Source of the DNA: an uncultured Lachnospiraceae bacterium | Lineage (GTDB): Bacteria; Bacillota; Clostridia; Lachnospirales; Lachnospiraceae | Length of the DNA stretch: 64,000 nt | NCBI GenBank assembly: GCA_902476265.1 | Contig: CABSCP010000001.1 | Location: 484,286 to 548,285 of the forward strand | Reading direction: 5' to 3' | Shown: piece by piece, positions 17,161 through 25,163 of the stretch | Layout: every line of letters starts with the position of its first letter | How positions within the stretch are numbered: the first letter of the stretch is position 1 | Translations under genes and position numbers: made by a program | The notes under the pieces: model-generated | Databases searched by the model: none | Seen by the model: only the letters and a program-made list of their open reading frames with translations | What the model was told of the DNA's origin: nothing

Positions 17161-18525
17161 ATGGATGCTTTATTAAAATGGGTCGATTCTGCCAACGGCG
17201 TGCTGTGGAATACGGTGCTGATCGTCATGCTTTGCGGAACCGGCATTTTTTATACCTTCAAGTTAAGGTTTATTCAGGTGAGAAAATTCGGGGAAGGCTG
17301 CCGATTGGTATTCGGTCATATGAGCCTGAAAGGGAAAAAAGGGGAAAACGGGGAAATGACGCCGTTTCAGTCCATTGCCACGGCGATCGCTGCCCAGGTG
17401 GGAACCGGAAATCTGACCGGAGCGGCCACGGCTTTGATCGGGGGCGGTCCGGGCGCTATTTTCTGGATGTGGCTGTCCGCCTTTTTCGGAATGGCGACCA
17501 TTTATGCGGAAGCTACACTGGCTCAGGAATATAAAACCACGGAAGGCGGAGAAGTGACCGGCGGCCCTATCTATTATATCAGAAAGGCTTTTAAGGGAAC
17601 ATTCGGAAAAGTGCTGGCTGCCTGTTTTGCGGTGTTCATCATCCTGGCTCTGGGATTTATGGGGAATATGGTGCAGTCCAATTCCATCGGAACCGCTTTT
17701 TCGGAAGTGTTTGCCGCCAGGAATATTGAGATACCGCCGGTTGCGGTAGGGATATTGGTGGCTGCTTTCGCTGCTTTTGTGTTCCTGGGGGGCACGAAAC
17801 GTCTGGCAGGCGTGGTGGAAAAAATTGTCCCCGTCATGGCGGGGGTTTATATTGCAGGCAGCCTGATTTTGATCGGCATGCATCTGACCGAAGTGCCCGC
17901 CGCATTTAAAATGATTATCGTCGGGGCTTTTTCTCCCAGGGCTGTGCTGGGCGGCGCAGCGGGCATAACGATCCGGGAGGCGGTCCGCTACGGCGTAGCC
18001 AGAGGATTGTTTTCCAATGAAGCAGGTATGGGATCCACACCACATGCACATGCCAGGGCAACCGCAAAAAACCCCCATGAACAGGGGCTTGCGGCAATGA
18101 TCAGTGTCTTTATCGACACCTTTGTAATTTTAAATCTCACGGTTTTATCCGTGCTGACCTCCGGCGTGCTGGACAGCGGAAAGGACGGAATTGCGCTGAC
18201 ACAGGCGGCATTTTCTACCGGATTCGGCAGCTTCGGCGATATTTTTATTGCGGTATGCCTGCTGTTTTTTGCCTCCTCCACCATCATCGGGTGGCATTTT
18301 TTCGGCGCAATTAATGTGAAATATTTGTTCGGACAAAAGGCGGTAAAAATTTATTCCGTTATCGTGGTCATTTTTATCATTGTGGGCTCTACTCTGAAGG
18401 TACAGCTGGTATGGTCCCTTTCCGATTTCTTCAACGGGCTGATGGTCATTCCAAACGCTCTGGCGCTGTGGGCGCTGGCCGGAGTGGTTTCCGGAATCTA
18501 CCGGAAATTCGGCGGGAAGAAATAG
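17161..18525 (+). CDS. Alanine/glycine:cation symporter (AGCS family)
   Basis: The 454-residue membrane protein takes up alanine, glycine or a related amino acid with Na+. The family signature AIAAQVGTGNLTGAATAL is at about residues 76-93, GGPIYYI at about 135, and NEAGMGSTPHAHA at about 285. Ten to eleven hydrophobic helices are visible. The length is typical. The start follows GGGAGAAATGTT, with a promoter just upstream. It seems to be a single gene, with rsmH 31 bases downstream and possibly co-transcribed. Confidence 0.92.
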   Translation: MDALLKWVDSANGVLWNTVLIVMLCGTGIFYTFKLRFIQVRKFGEGCRLVFGHMSLKGKKGENGEMTPFQSIATAIAAQVGTGNLTGAATALIGGGPGAIFWMWLSAFFGMATIYAEATLAQEYKTTEGGEVTGGPIYYIRKAFKGTFGKVLAACFAVFIILALGFMGNMVQSNSIGTAFSEVFAARNIEIPPVAVGILVAAFAAFVFLGGTKRLAGVVEKIVPVMAGVYIAGSLILIGMHLTEVPAAFKMIIVGAFSPRAVLGGAAGITIREAVRYGVARGLFSNEAGMGSTPHAHARATAKNPHEQGLAAMISVFIDTFVILNLTVLSVLTSGVLDSGKDGIALTQAAFSTGFGSFGDIFIAVCLLFFASSTIIGWHFFGAINVKYLFGQKAVKIYSVIVVIFIIVGSTLKVQLVWSLSDFFNGLMVIPNALALWALAGVVSGIYRKFGGKK

Positions 18526-18556
18526 AGGATCGGCGGCCTGGAAAGGGGATTTTGAT

Positions 18557-19606
18557 ATGGAACAGCAGGAACAGAAACATAAACGCCGGGTGCGTTATTC
18601 GGGCACCCATCCGAAACGGTTTGAGGAAAAATATAAGGAACTGAATCCGGAAAAATATGCGGATACGGTGGAGAAAGTCATTGCAAAGGGCAGCACGCCT
18701 GCGGGAATGCACATCCCCATCTGTGTGAAGGAAATTCTGGATTTTCTGCAGATCAAACCCGGGCAGAAAGGGCTGGATGCCACCCTGGGTTATGGCGGTC
18801 ATACCTCGGAAATGCTCAAATGTCTGCAGGGAAAAGGACATCTCACCGCGTTGGACGCTGATCCCATAGAATCCGAAAAGACCAGGGAGCGTCTGGAAAA
18901 AATGGGTTTCGGACCGGAAATACTGACGGTTCGGCTGATGAACTTTGCGGATCTGGATCAAATTGCGGCACAGGAAGGCCCTTTTGACTTCGTGCTGGCA
19001 GATCTGGGGCTGTCCTCCATGCAGATTGATAATCCGGAAAGAGGGTTTACTTTCAAAAATGACGGCCCCCTGGATCTGCGTTTAAACCCCAGGGAAGGAA
19101 TCCCGGCCGCCCAAAGGTTGAAGGAGCTGACCCGGGAGGAGTTTAAGGGAATGCTGCTTGCAAACGCGGATGAACCTTATGCGGAAGAAATCTCCAGGAC
19201 GGTTTTTGCGGCGCTGAAAAAGGGGCAGAGCATTTCCACCACGCTTCAGTTAAAGCAGGCGGTGGAAAAAGCCCTGGATTTTCTGCCCACCGGGGAAAAG
19301 AAGGAAGCCATAAAAAAATCCTGCCAGAGAACCTTTCAGGCACTGCGGATTGATGTGAACAATGAATATGAAGTGCTGGAAGCATTTATGGAAAAACTCC
19401 CGGATGCGCTGGCGCCGGGAGGAAGAGCTGCGATCCTGACCTTCCATTCCGGAGAGGACCGGATTGTGAAGAAGGCGTTCAAACAATTTTACCGGGACGG
19501 CATCTATTCGGAGATCGCCAGAGATGTGATCCGGCCGTCGGCAGAGGAGTGTGTCAGAAACAGCCGTGCCCGTTCCACGAAAATGCGTTGGGCCATAAAA
19601 GCATGA
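18557..19606 (+). CDS. RsmH-type 16S rRNA (cytosine-N4) methyltransferase, long form
   Basis: RsmH methylates N4 of C1402 in 16S rRNA using SAM. The 349-residue protein has the SAM-binding DATLGYGGHT motif, a LADLGLSSMQ segment, RGFTFKNDGPLDLR and the C-terminal FHSGEDRIVKK motif. It carries an extra basic N-terminal segment of about 50 residues before the usual HIPI start. It is not in a dcw cluster with mraZ or ftsI, so it may be a second, divergent RsmH paralogue. That would need the rest of the genome to confirm. Confidence 0.85.
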   Translation: MEQQEQKHKRRVRYSGTHPKRFEEKYKELNPEKYADTVEKVIAKGSTPAGMHIPICVKEILDFLQIKPGQKGLDATLGYGGHTSEMLKCLQGKGHLTALDADPIESEKTRERLEKMGFGPEILTVRLMNFADLDQIAAQEGPFDFVLADLGLSSMQIDNPERGFTFKNDGPLDLRLNPREGIPAAQRLKELTREEFKGMLLANADEPYAEEISRTVFAALKKGQSISTTLQLKQAVEKALDFLPTGEKKEAIKKSCQRTFQALRIDVNNEYEVLEAFMEKLPDALAPGGRAAILTFHSGEDRIVKKAFKQFYRDGIYSEIARDVIRPSAEECVRNSRARSTKMRWAIKA

Positions 19607-19692
19607 TTTGCACAATGAAGGGCGCGAAGAAAGATAAAATTTCTGTCAGTTTTTGGGTTGTGGTTTTTCCCCGAATCATGTAAACTTTCTAG

Positions 19693-19749
19693 TATAAATA
19701 TTTTCAGATGAGAAACGGACAGGTTGCCTACAGGATGCAGGTCTGAAAA
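19693..19749 (+). promoter_or_regulatory. guaA leader: -10-like TATAAA and an 8-bp stem
   Basis: TATAAA lies at 19693-19698 without a clear -35. Just downstream, TTTTCAGA (19701-19708) pairs with TCTGAAAA (19742-19749), enclosing 33 bases with AGG/CCT repeats, and AGGAGG follows for guaA. It does not fit the purine riboswitch consensus. It may be a structured leader; the function is unknown. Confidence 0.3.
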
Positions 19750-19763
19750 ACAGGAGGAAACTT

Positions 19764-21059
19764 ATGAAGCAGGACATGATTGTTATTCTGGATCTGGGAA
19801 GCACCAAAAATACGGAGCTTGCCAGAAAGATCAGAGAACTGGGGGTTTACAGTGAAATTTATCCCCACGATATCACAGCAGAAGAACTCAAAGGTCTTCC
19901 CAATGTAAAGGGTGTGATCCTTTTCGGCGGAGAGAACAGAGTGGTGGACGGAAAAGAAATTGACGTCTGTTCCTGTCTGTATGAAACAGGGCTGCCTTTT
20001 ATGGCAATCGACCATGCCCCGGCAAAATGTGAAGAGAAATATGCGGACTGGGATGCCGCACAGCCTCATATTAAAGATTTTGTATTTGATATCTGTAAAG
20101 CGGAAGCCAATTGGAATATGAAGAATTTCGTAGAGGATCAGGTGGAAGCGATCCGCAGCCAGGTTGGCGATAAGAAAGTGCTGCTGGCTCTTTCCGGCGG
20201 CGTGGACAGTTCCGTGGTGGCGGCGCTTTTAATCAAAGCCATCGGCAGACAGCTGGTATGCGTTCATGTGAACCACGGCCTGATGAGAAAAGGCGAGTCC
20301 GAGAGTGTCATTGAAGTGTTCCGGAATCAGATGGATGCAAACCTGATTTATGTGGATGCAACGGAGCGCTATCTGACCAAGCTTGCGGGAGTTTCCGATC
20401 CGGAACAGAAGAGAAAGATTATCGGCGCGGAATTCATCCGCATTTTTGAAGAAGAGGCGCGCAAACTGGACGGCATTGATTTCCTGGGACAGGGAACCAT
20501 TTATCCCGATATCATCGAAAGCGGCACCAAGACCGCCAAGATGGTGAAATCCCATCACAATGTGGGCGGCCTGCCGGAGGATCTGCAGTTTGAACTAGTG
20601 GAGCCTTTAAAGCAGCTGTTCAAGGATGAAGTCCGTCAGTGCGGCCTGGAACTGGGCCTGCCGGAAACCATGGTATACCGTCAGCCCTTCCCCGGCCCCG
20701 GTCTGGGTGTGCGCTGCCTTGGCGCGATCACCAGAGAACGTCTGGAAGCGGTGCGGGAATCCGACGCAATCCTTCGCGAAGAGTTCGAGAAAGCCGGTCT
20801 GAACAAAAAGGTATGGCAGTATTTCACCGTTGTGCCGGATTTCAAGTCCGTGGGTGTGCGTGACAATGCCCGCTGCTTCGACTACCCGGTGATCATCCGC
20901 GCGGTCAACACCGTGGATGCCATGACAGCCTCTATCGAGCGCCTGGACTGGGATGTTCTGGAGAAGATCACGGACAGAATCTTAAAGGAAGTGAAGAATG
21001 TCAACCGGGTTTGCTACGATGTGAGCCCGAAGCCTACGGCTACCATAGAATGGGATTAA
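19764..21059 (+). CDS. guaA: GMP synthase with shortened, catalytically empty amidotransferase domain
   Basis: The C-terminal two thirds are a complete GMP synthase: ATP-pyrophosphatase P-loop LALSGGVDSS (144-150), VNHGLMRKGE, a GTIYPDIIES segment, RQPFPGPGLGVR, and the dimerisation domain ending in KPTATIEW. The N-terminal glutaminase domain is only about 115 residues instead of about 200. It keeps the opening strands (VILDLGS, VILFGGENRVV) but lacks the nucleophile loop (GICYG is replaced by MAIDHAP) and the whole part carrying the catalytic His and Glu. At 431 residues it is about 80-90 short of the usual length. It may use free ammonia, or a separate glutaminase not seen here. Confidence 0.88.
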   Translation: MKQDMIVILDLGSTKNTELARKIRELGVYSEIYPHDITAEELKGLPNVKGVILFGGENRVVDGKEIDVCSCLYETGLPFMAIDHAPAKCEEKYADWDAAQPHIKDFVFDICKAEANWNMKNFVEDQVEAIRSQVGDKKVLLALSGGVDSSVVAALLIKAIGRQLVCVHVNHGLMRKGESESVIEVFRNQMDANLIYVDATERYLTKLAGVSDPEQKRKIIGAEFIRIFEEEARKLDGIDFLGQGTIYPDIIESGTKTAKMVKSHHNVGGLPEDLQFELVEPLKQLFKDEVRQCGLELGLPETMVYRQPFPGPGLGVRCLGAITRERLEAVRESDAILREEFEKAGLNKKVWQYFTVVPDFKSVGVRDNARCFDYPVIIRAVNTVDAMTASIERLDWDVLEKITDRILKEVKNVNRVCYDVSPKPTATIEWD

Positions 21060-21083
21060 GTTTCATATCTTTGGAAAAATTTC

Positions 21084-21126
21084 AAAGATCCTGCGCGAAC
21101 TCAGTCACTCGCGCAGGATCTTTTTT
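21084..21126. terminator. Strong terminator between guaA and the convergent lipoprotein gene
   Basis: AAAGATCCTGCGCGA (21084-21098) pairs with TCGCGCAGGATCTTT (21109-21123) around a ten-base loop, with a T run after and an A-rich stretch before. It can work on both strands. Confidence 0.92.
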
Positions 21127-21148
21127 AGCTTTGGGGATAACGGCATGT

Positions 21149-22474
21149 TCATTCATGCAGTTTACTGTTTGCCCATCCTTCTTCGATTGCGGCATTACAG
21201 TCTGCGTCAATCGCTTCGGCCACCTCTTCCGGTGTCTTTGTTCCGGTCAGCAGTTCGTGAATATGAGGATAGAATACGTCACGCACGCCGCGCCAGTTGG
21301 GATTATTGGCTGTAAAATCTACGGTATTGACCGTATTTGCGGCATAGGCTTCCTGCATGAAGACGTGATCGTTCACCCGTTCTGCTGTGGCTTTGCTGGC
21401 AGGGATACCGACCTGGGCATAATCCATCAGTTCGTCATCGGAATAGAAATATTGCACAAATGCTTTGGCGGCTTTTAGTTTTTCTTCATCTCCGTTGTCA
21501 AATACTTCAAATCCGGTGACAAAGGATGTGTTATAGCCGGACCCGTCCATGCTTGGAAAGTTGACAAGACCTGTTATATCCGGGTTCATATTGATAATAA
21601 CTGCGCTGTTGCCCATATGGACAGCCAGCTGATTATTCATATAAAGGGCGCTGCAGTCATTGATCTCCATGTTTTCACAGCCTACGGGAAAATACCCTTT
21701 TTTATAGGAATCCACGATCCATTGAAGCGCGGCGATTCCCTCCGGTGTGTTTAAATGGAACCGGCCGTTCTCATCAAAGAATTTGCTTCCCCGGCTGCGC
21801 AGCAGGGTCATGATATGAGTATCCCCCTGGTCGTTTTTCGCATACATCATCATGGGATAGGACATTTCGGGCAGCTCCTGCGCGAAGGTGGAAAGAATGG
21901 TCTCCCACTCTTCCGGGGTCCAGCTCTGGATTTCGTTTTCCGGTCCGATATACTCTTCCAGCCCGTATTGGCGGAACAGGTCCTTGTTGTATAACAAAGT
22001 GTTCTGGAGACTGTAGAAGGGTAGCATATAAGTTTTTCCGTTCACCCGGCTCATTTCCCAGATAACGTCGTCAACGTCCTTTCTCATCTCGTCCGTGATG
22101 ATGTCATCCAGAGGCGCCACGCGCCCCGTATGAATGTAGCCCGCCATATTAAAATAGCCTTCCAGAAGAACGTCGGCGGCGTCTTCGGTGTCGAAGCAGC
22201 CGGTGATGTATTCGTCTTCTTCGGTATAGGCAAATTTCACCACATTAACCGTGACATCAGCGTCGGGATACTGAGCGGCAAAATCGCTGCCCGCCTGTAC
22301 CAGCATGTCATAGGCGTCGGTGATATCGGTATTTGTATTTGACACCGTGAGCGGCGGTACTTTGACCGTCAGCGACACCTTTGGTTTTTGGTTCCCGGCA
22401 GCACAGCCGGTGAGTGCGCTCAGAACTGCCGCAAGCAGCAATCCCCCTGTGAGAATCCGTTTTTTGTCTTTCAT
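21149..22474 (-). CDS. Extracellular solute-binding lipoprotein, orphan (family 1)
   Basis: This lipoprotein of about 441 residues has a signal peptide with lipobox LTGC (Cys about 24) and the fold of family 1 (sugar-type) ABC binding proteins. Visible segments are a YPDADVTVNVV strand, NGKTYMLPFYSLQNTLLYNKDLF, TPEEWE and a C-terminal YAQVGIPASKA. No permease or ATPase gene is near. It lies directly after a hybrid histidine kinase gene (one-base gap), so it may sense a ligand for that kinase rather than serve transport. ATG 22474, ten bases after AGGAGG, is preferred over ATG 22483, which is too close. Confidence 0.85.
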   Translation of the reverse strand: MKDKKRILTGGLLLAAVLSALTGCAAGNQKPKVSLTVKVPPLTVSNTNTDITDAYDMLVQAGSDFAAQYPDADVTVNVVKFAYTEEDEYITGCFDTEDAADVLLEGYFNMAGYIHTGRVAPLDDIITDEMRKDVDDVIWEMSRVNGKTYMLPFYSLQNTLLYNKDLFRQYGLEEYIGPENEIQSWTPEEWETILSTFAQELPEMSYPMMMYAKNDQGDTHIMTLLRSRGSKFFDENGRFHLNTPEGIAALQWIVDSYKKGYFPVGCENMEINDCSALYMNNQLAVHMGNSAVIINMNPDITGLVNFPSMDGSGYNTSFVTGFEVFDNGDEEKLKAAKAFVQYFYSDDELMDYAQVGIPASKATAERVNDHVFMQEAYAANTVNTVDFTANNPNWRGVRDVFYPHIHELLTGTKTPEEVAEAIDADCNAAIEEGWANSKLHE

Positions 22475-22475
22475 C

Positions 22476-24599
22476 CTATCCATTCCTCCTCTTCTTTGCC
22501 AGATTGAGCATCTGCATCAGGTTGTTGGCATCGATCGGTTTGGCAATGAATCCGTCCATCCCGCTTTCCGACGCTTTATCCTGATCTTCTTTGAACGTGT
22601 TTGCCGTACAGGCGTAGATGGTTACCGTCTTTGCATCCGGACGGTCCAGCTCACGGATGATTTTGGCAGCCTCAAAGCCGTTTCGCACGGGCATCTGCAA
22701 ATCCATTAAAATGACGTTGAACTCACGGATGGCAGAATCCTGAAATATATCCACAACCTGTTTGCCATCAGCGGCGCGCACTACCGGAAAGCCTCCGGAA
22801 CGCAGCATTTCTGTCAGAATTTCAGCATTTAATTCGTTATCCTCCGCAATCAGAATCTTTAATGCTTCGTTATCGCTCACAGAAACAGGATCGGCGTCTG
22901 TCCGGACAGATACGACCGGGAGTTTTTCCGCGATATCCGCTGTCAGCACAAAGGTAAAACAGCTGCCTTCTCCCAGCCGGCTTCTGACAGATAAGGTGGC
23001 TCCCATCTGCCTGGCCAGCCGGGAACTGATCGACATCCCCAGCCCGGTGCCCTGCATGCCCGGAGAGACGGATGTGTGCTCCTGACTGAAGGAATCGAAT
23101 ATTTTCTTCTGAAACTCCTCACTCATGCCGCAGCCGGTATCTTCTACCTCAAAGGTGGTCACAACCTTGCCGATTCCTGCCTCTTTCTGGAAGATCCGCA
23201 GGGTGATCTGACCGTCCTGAGGCGTAAATTTGACGGCATTTCCGAGAATGTTAATGAGAATTTGTTCGATCCTTATTTCGTCCCCGATAATATTAGGAAT
23301 TTGAATCCCGGCTTCTGTCCGAAATCGGATATGCTTGTCTTCCGCCCGGCTGAGGGTGATGGATTCCACCAGGGAAATCAGGTGGGGAATGGAGAAGGGC
23401 TTTAAGGAAAGCTCTACTTTTCCGGCCTGCAGCTTCGACATATCCAAAATATCGTTGACGAGGGAGAGCAGATATTTTGCGGTGGAATCCGATTTGCTCA
23501 GATATTCTTTCAATTTCACCGGATCGTTCGTATTTAACTGCATCAGATGGTTCAGCCCGATAATGCCATTGAGCGGGGTGCGGATTTCATGGCTCATGCT
23601 GGAGAGGAAGTCCCCCCGGGCCTTTGCCTCTGCTTTCGCGGTGGCGGAAGCTGCCGACACGCGGAAGATGATGATCATCATCAGACAAAGGGTAGAGACG
23701 ATCACAGCCAGCATGACGCCGGTCATCGTTATAAACTGCCGGATCTGCTCATTGAACGCTTTCTCGGATACGGTCAGGACAATACTCCATGTGGTTTCGG
23801 GGATGGGAATAAACGAAACGATCTGGGCCCCGGCATCCGTATAAGCAATATGTTCGATAAACGATTCCCCTTCGTTGACCTGGCCGGTAATGGCCTCCAC
23901 TTCTTTTTCCGAAAGATCCGTTTCTTTTCGGAGCTTTTCATAGTAATTATCCTTTTTCCCGATCCCGGCGCTGCGATTGAGATTGACAACATAATTCCCG
24001 GAAGAATCGATGATGCCGGTATAGCCCCGGCCGTCAAAACTGTCGATTTTCAGACGTTCCTCGATCATACTGATTTTGGAAAAACCTACGATTCCGATAA
24101 ATTCCACTCCGCTCACCTCAAAGGGAGAGCACTGCACCCCGTAAACGAGATTTTCTCTCATGGCTTCCAGAATATCGAGATCGTCAAAGCGCATGACAAA
24201 CCTCTCATTACCGGACAACAGAGATTCAATATAAGCTTTGTCACTGTTGTTCTGGATGACATTTGTGCCGGAATAGGTATTCCCTTTGGAGTCCACCAGA
24301 TAAATGAGATCAAAGGTATTTGTGTTCTGCTCAATATTCAGGCGGCTGCAGACTTCCTGTATGGTATTGCAGCCAGCGATCCGGGTCCGGGAGTATACGG
24401 ATGAAATTTCATCCCAGGATCTGTCCAGTTCACTCTGGATATTCTGCATGTCGTGTCGGGATAATTCTTTCATGAAAGAAAGCATTGAGGATTCGGTAGC
24501 ACGAGAGAGCTGTCTGACATAAACCCAGACGGCCATTAACGAAACGATAAAAGTTATCAGAATGAAAAATGCAATTCTGCCATTTTTCCGGTTTTTCAT
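22476..24599 (-). CDS. Hybrid histidine kinase with extracellular Cache-type sensor
   Basis: The protein has about 707 residues. In order: a transmembrane helix (10-28), a large extracellular dCache-like region (about 30-275), a second helix (about 290-312), a HisKA domain with SSMSHEIRTPLNGIIG (phospho-His), a HATPase domain (N box NILGNAVKFTPQDG, G boxes DTGCGM and GTGLGM), and a receiver domain with EDNELN and phospho-acceptor Asp in ILMDLQMP. There is no output domain, so signalling goes to another partner. The start at 24599 is set by GGGAGG eight bases upstream. The binding lipoprotein gene follows directly. Confidence 0.92.
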   Translation of the reverse strand: MKNRKNGRIAFFILITFIVSLMAVWVYVRQLSRATESSMLSFMKELSRHDMQNIQSELDRSWDEISSVYSRTRIAGCNTIQEVCSRLNIEQNTNTFDLIYLVDSKGNTYSGTNVIQNNSDKAYIESLLSGNERFVMRFDDLDILEAMRENLVYGVQCSPFEVSGVEFIGIVGFSKISMIEERLKIDSFDGRGYTGIIDSSGNYVVNLNRSAGIGKKDNYYEKLRKETDLSEKEVEAITGQVNEGESFIEHIAYTDAGAQIVSFIPIPETTWSIVLTVSEKAFNEQIRQFITMTGVMLAVIVSTLCLMMIIIFRVSAASATAKAEAKARGDFLSSMSHEIRTPLNGIIGLNHLMQLNTNDPVKLKEYLSKSDSTAKYLLSLVNDILDMSKLQAGKVELSLKPFSIPHLISLVESITLSRAEDKHIRFRTEAGIQIPNIIGDEIRIEQILINILGNAVKFTPQDGQITLRIFQKEAGIGKVVTTFEVEDTGCGMSEEFQKKIFDSFSQEHTSVSPGMQGTGLGMSISSRLARQMGATLSVRSRLGEGSCFTFVLTADIAEKLPVVSVRTDADPVSVSDNEALKILIAEDNELNAEILTEMLRSGGFPVVRAADGKQVVDIFQDSAIREFNVILMDLQMPVRNGFEAAKIIRELDRPDAKTVTIYACTANTFKEDQDKASESGMDGFIAKPIDANNLMQMLNLAKKRRNG

Positions 24600-25062
24600 A
24601 CAAACGACCTCCCACATTGACCCGGTTTTCCATTTGGCCGTATTTTTTTCACCGCTGCATTGCAGACGCTTTGATATTCAGCGGTCACCTGTCCGGACAT
24701 CTTTCTTCCGGCAGCAGATGCTGAAACCGGGGATTGAGAATATAACGCGGACTCCTGTCCAGTTCGGGAGGCTGTCTGTAAAATTCATCGGCGTGGATTC
24801 ATTGGCAGCACAGGTATCCTTCATCAGGATTCGGTCTTTTGAAAGATCCTGCAGAGGGATATAACCGATTTGGTATCTATTAAAGTAATCATACAACAGT
24901 ACGAACATTTTGTCAAAACTTATCAAAATAAAGTCTGCAATCTGTTAGGAATTACGCGCCGTTCGATCCGGGATCTGTCTGCCCCGGCAGAAGTGGTTTT
25001 TGGCTTGTTGATTAGATTTTGATTAATTTTAACCGAATATATAATTATTTTTTAAAAATCCC
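24600..25062. other. Intergenic region between divergent kinase genes
   Basis: About 460 bases separate the two divergent hybrid kinases. A minus-strand ORF of 82 codons (24678-24926) runs through it. It has no convincing ribosome-binding site and no recognised family, so it is not called as a gene, although its even codon use leaves open a remnant. The rest is AT-rich and shows no clear repeat or RNA structure. Confidence 0.4.
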
Positions 25063-25090
25063 TTGTTTGTTTTTGGAGAACCATTATAAT
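25063..25090 (+). promoter_or_regulatory. Promoter of the soluble hybrid kinase gene
   Basis: TTGTTT (25063-25068), 16-base spacer, perfect TATAAT (25085-25090). It overlaps the first in-frame ATG at 25089, which argues that translation starts further down, at 25164. Confidence 0.6.
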
Positions 25091-25163
25091 GAAAAGAAAA
25101 GGCTGTGATCAGCCAAAAAGGATATCCGCCGATTTGCAGGCGCCGGAAAACCGAGGGAATCCC

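Noticed and set aside
19641..19763. Purine riboswitch before guaA
   Set aside because: The conserved P1 and loop motifs (TATAAT...TATGG, GTTTCTACC, CCGTAAA) are absent. Only a generic 8-bp stem is present.
24678..24926. 82-codon minus-strand ORF upstream of the hybrid kinase
   Set aside because: No ribosome-binding site, no recognised family, and it lies in a divergent promoter region. A relic cannot be excluded, but a gene is not supported.
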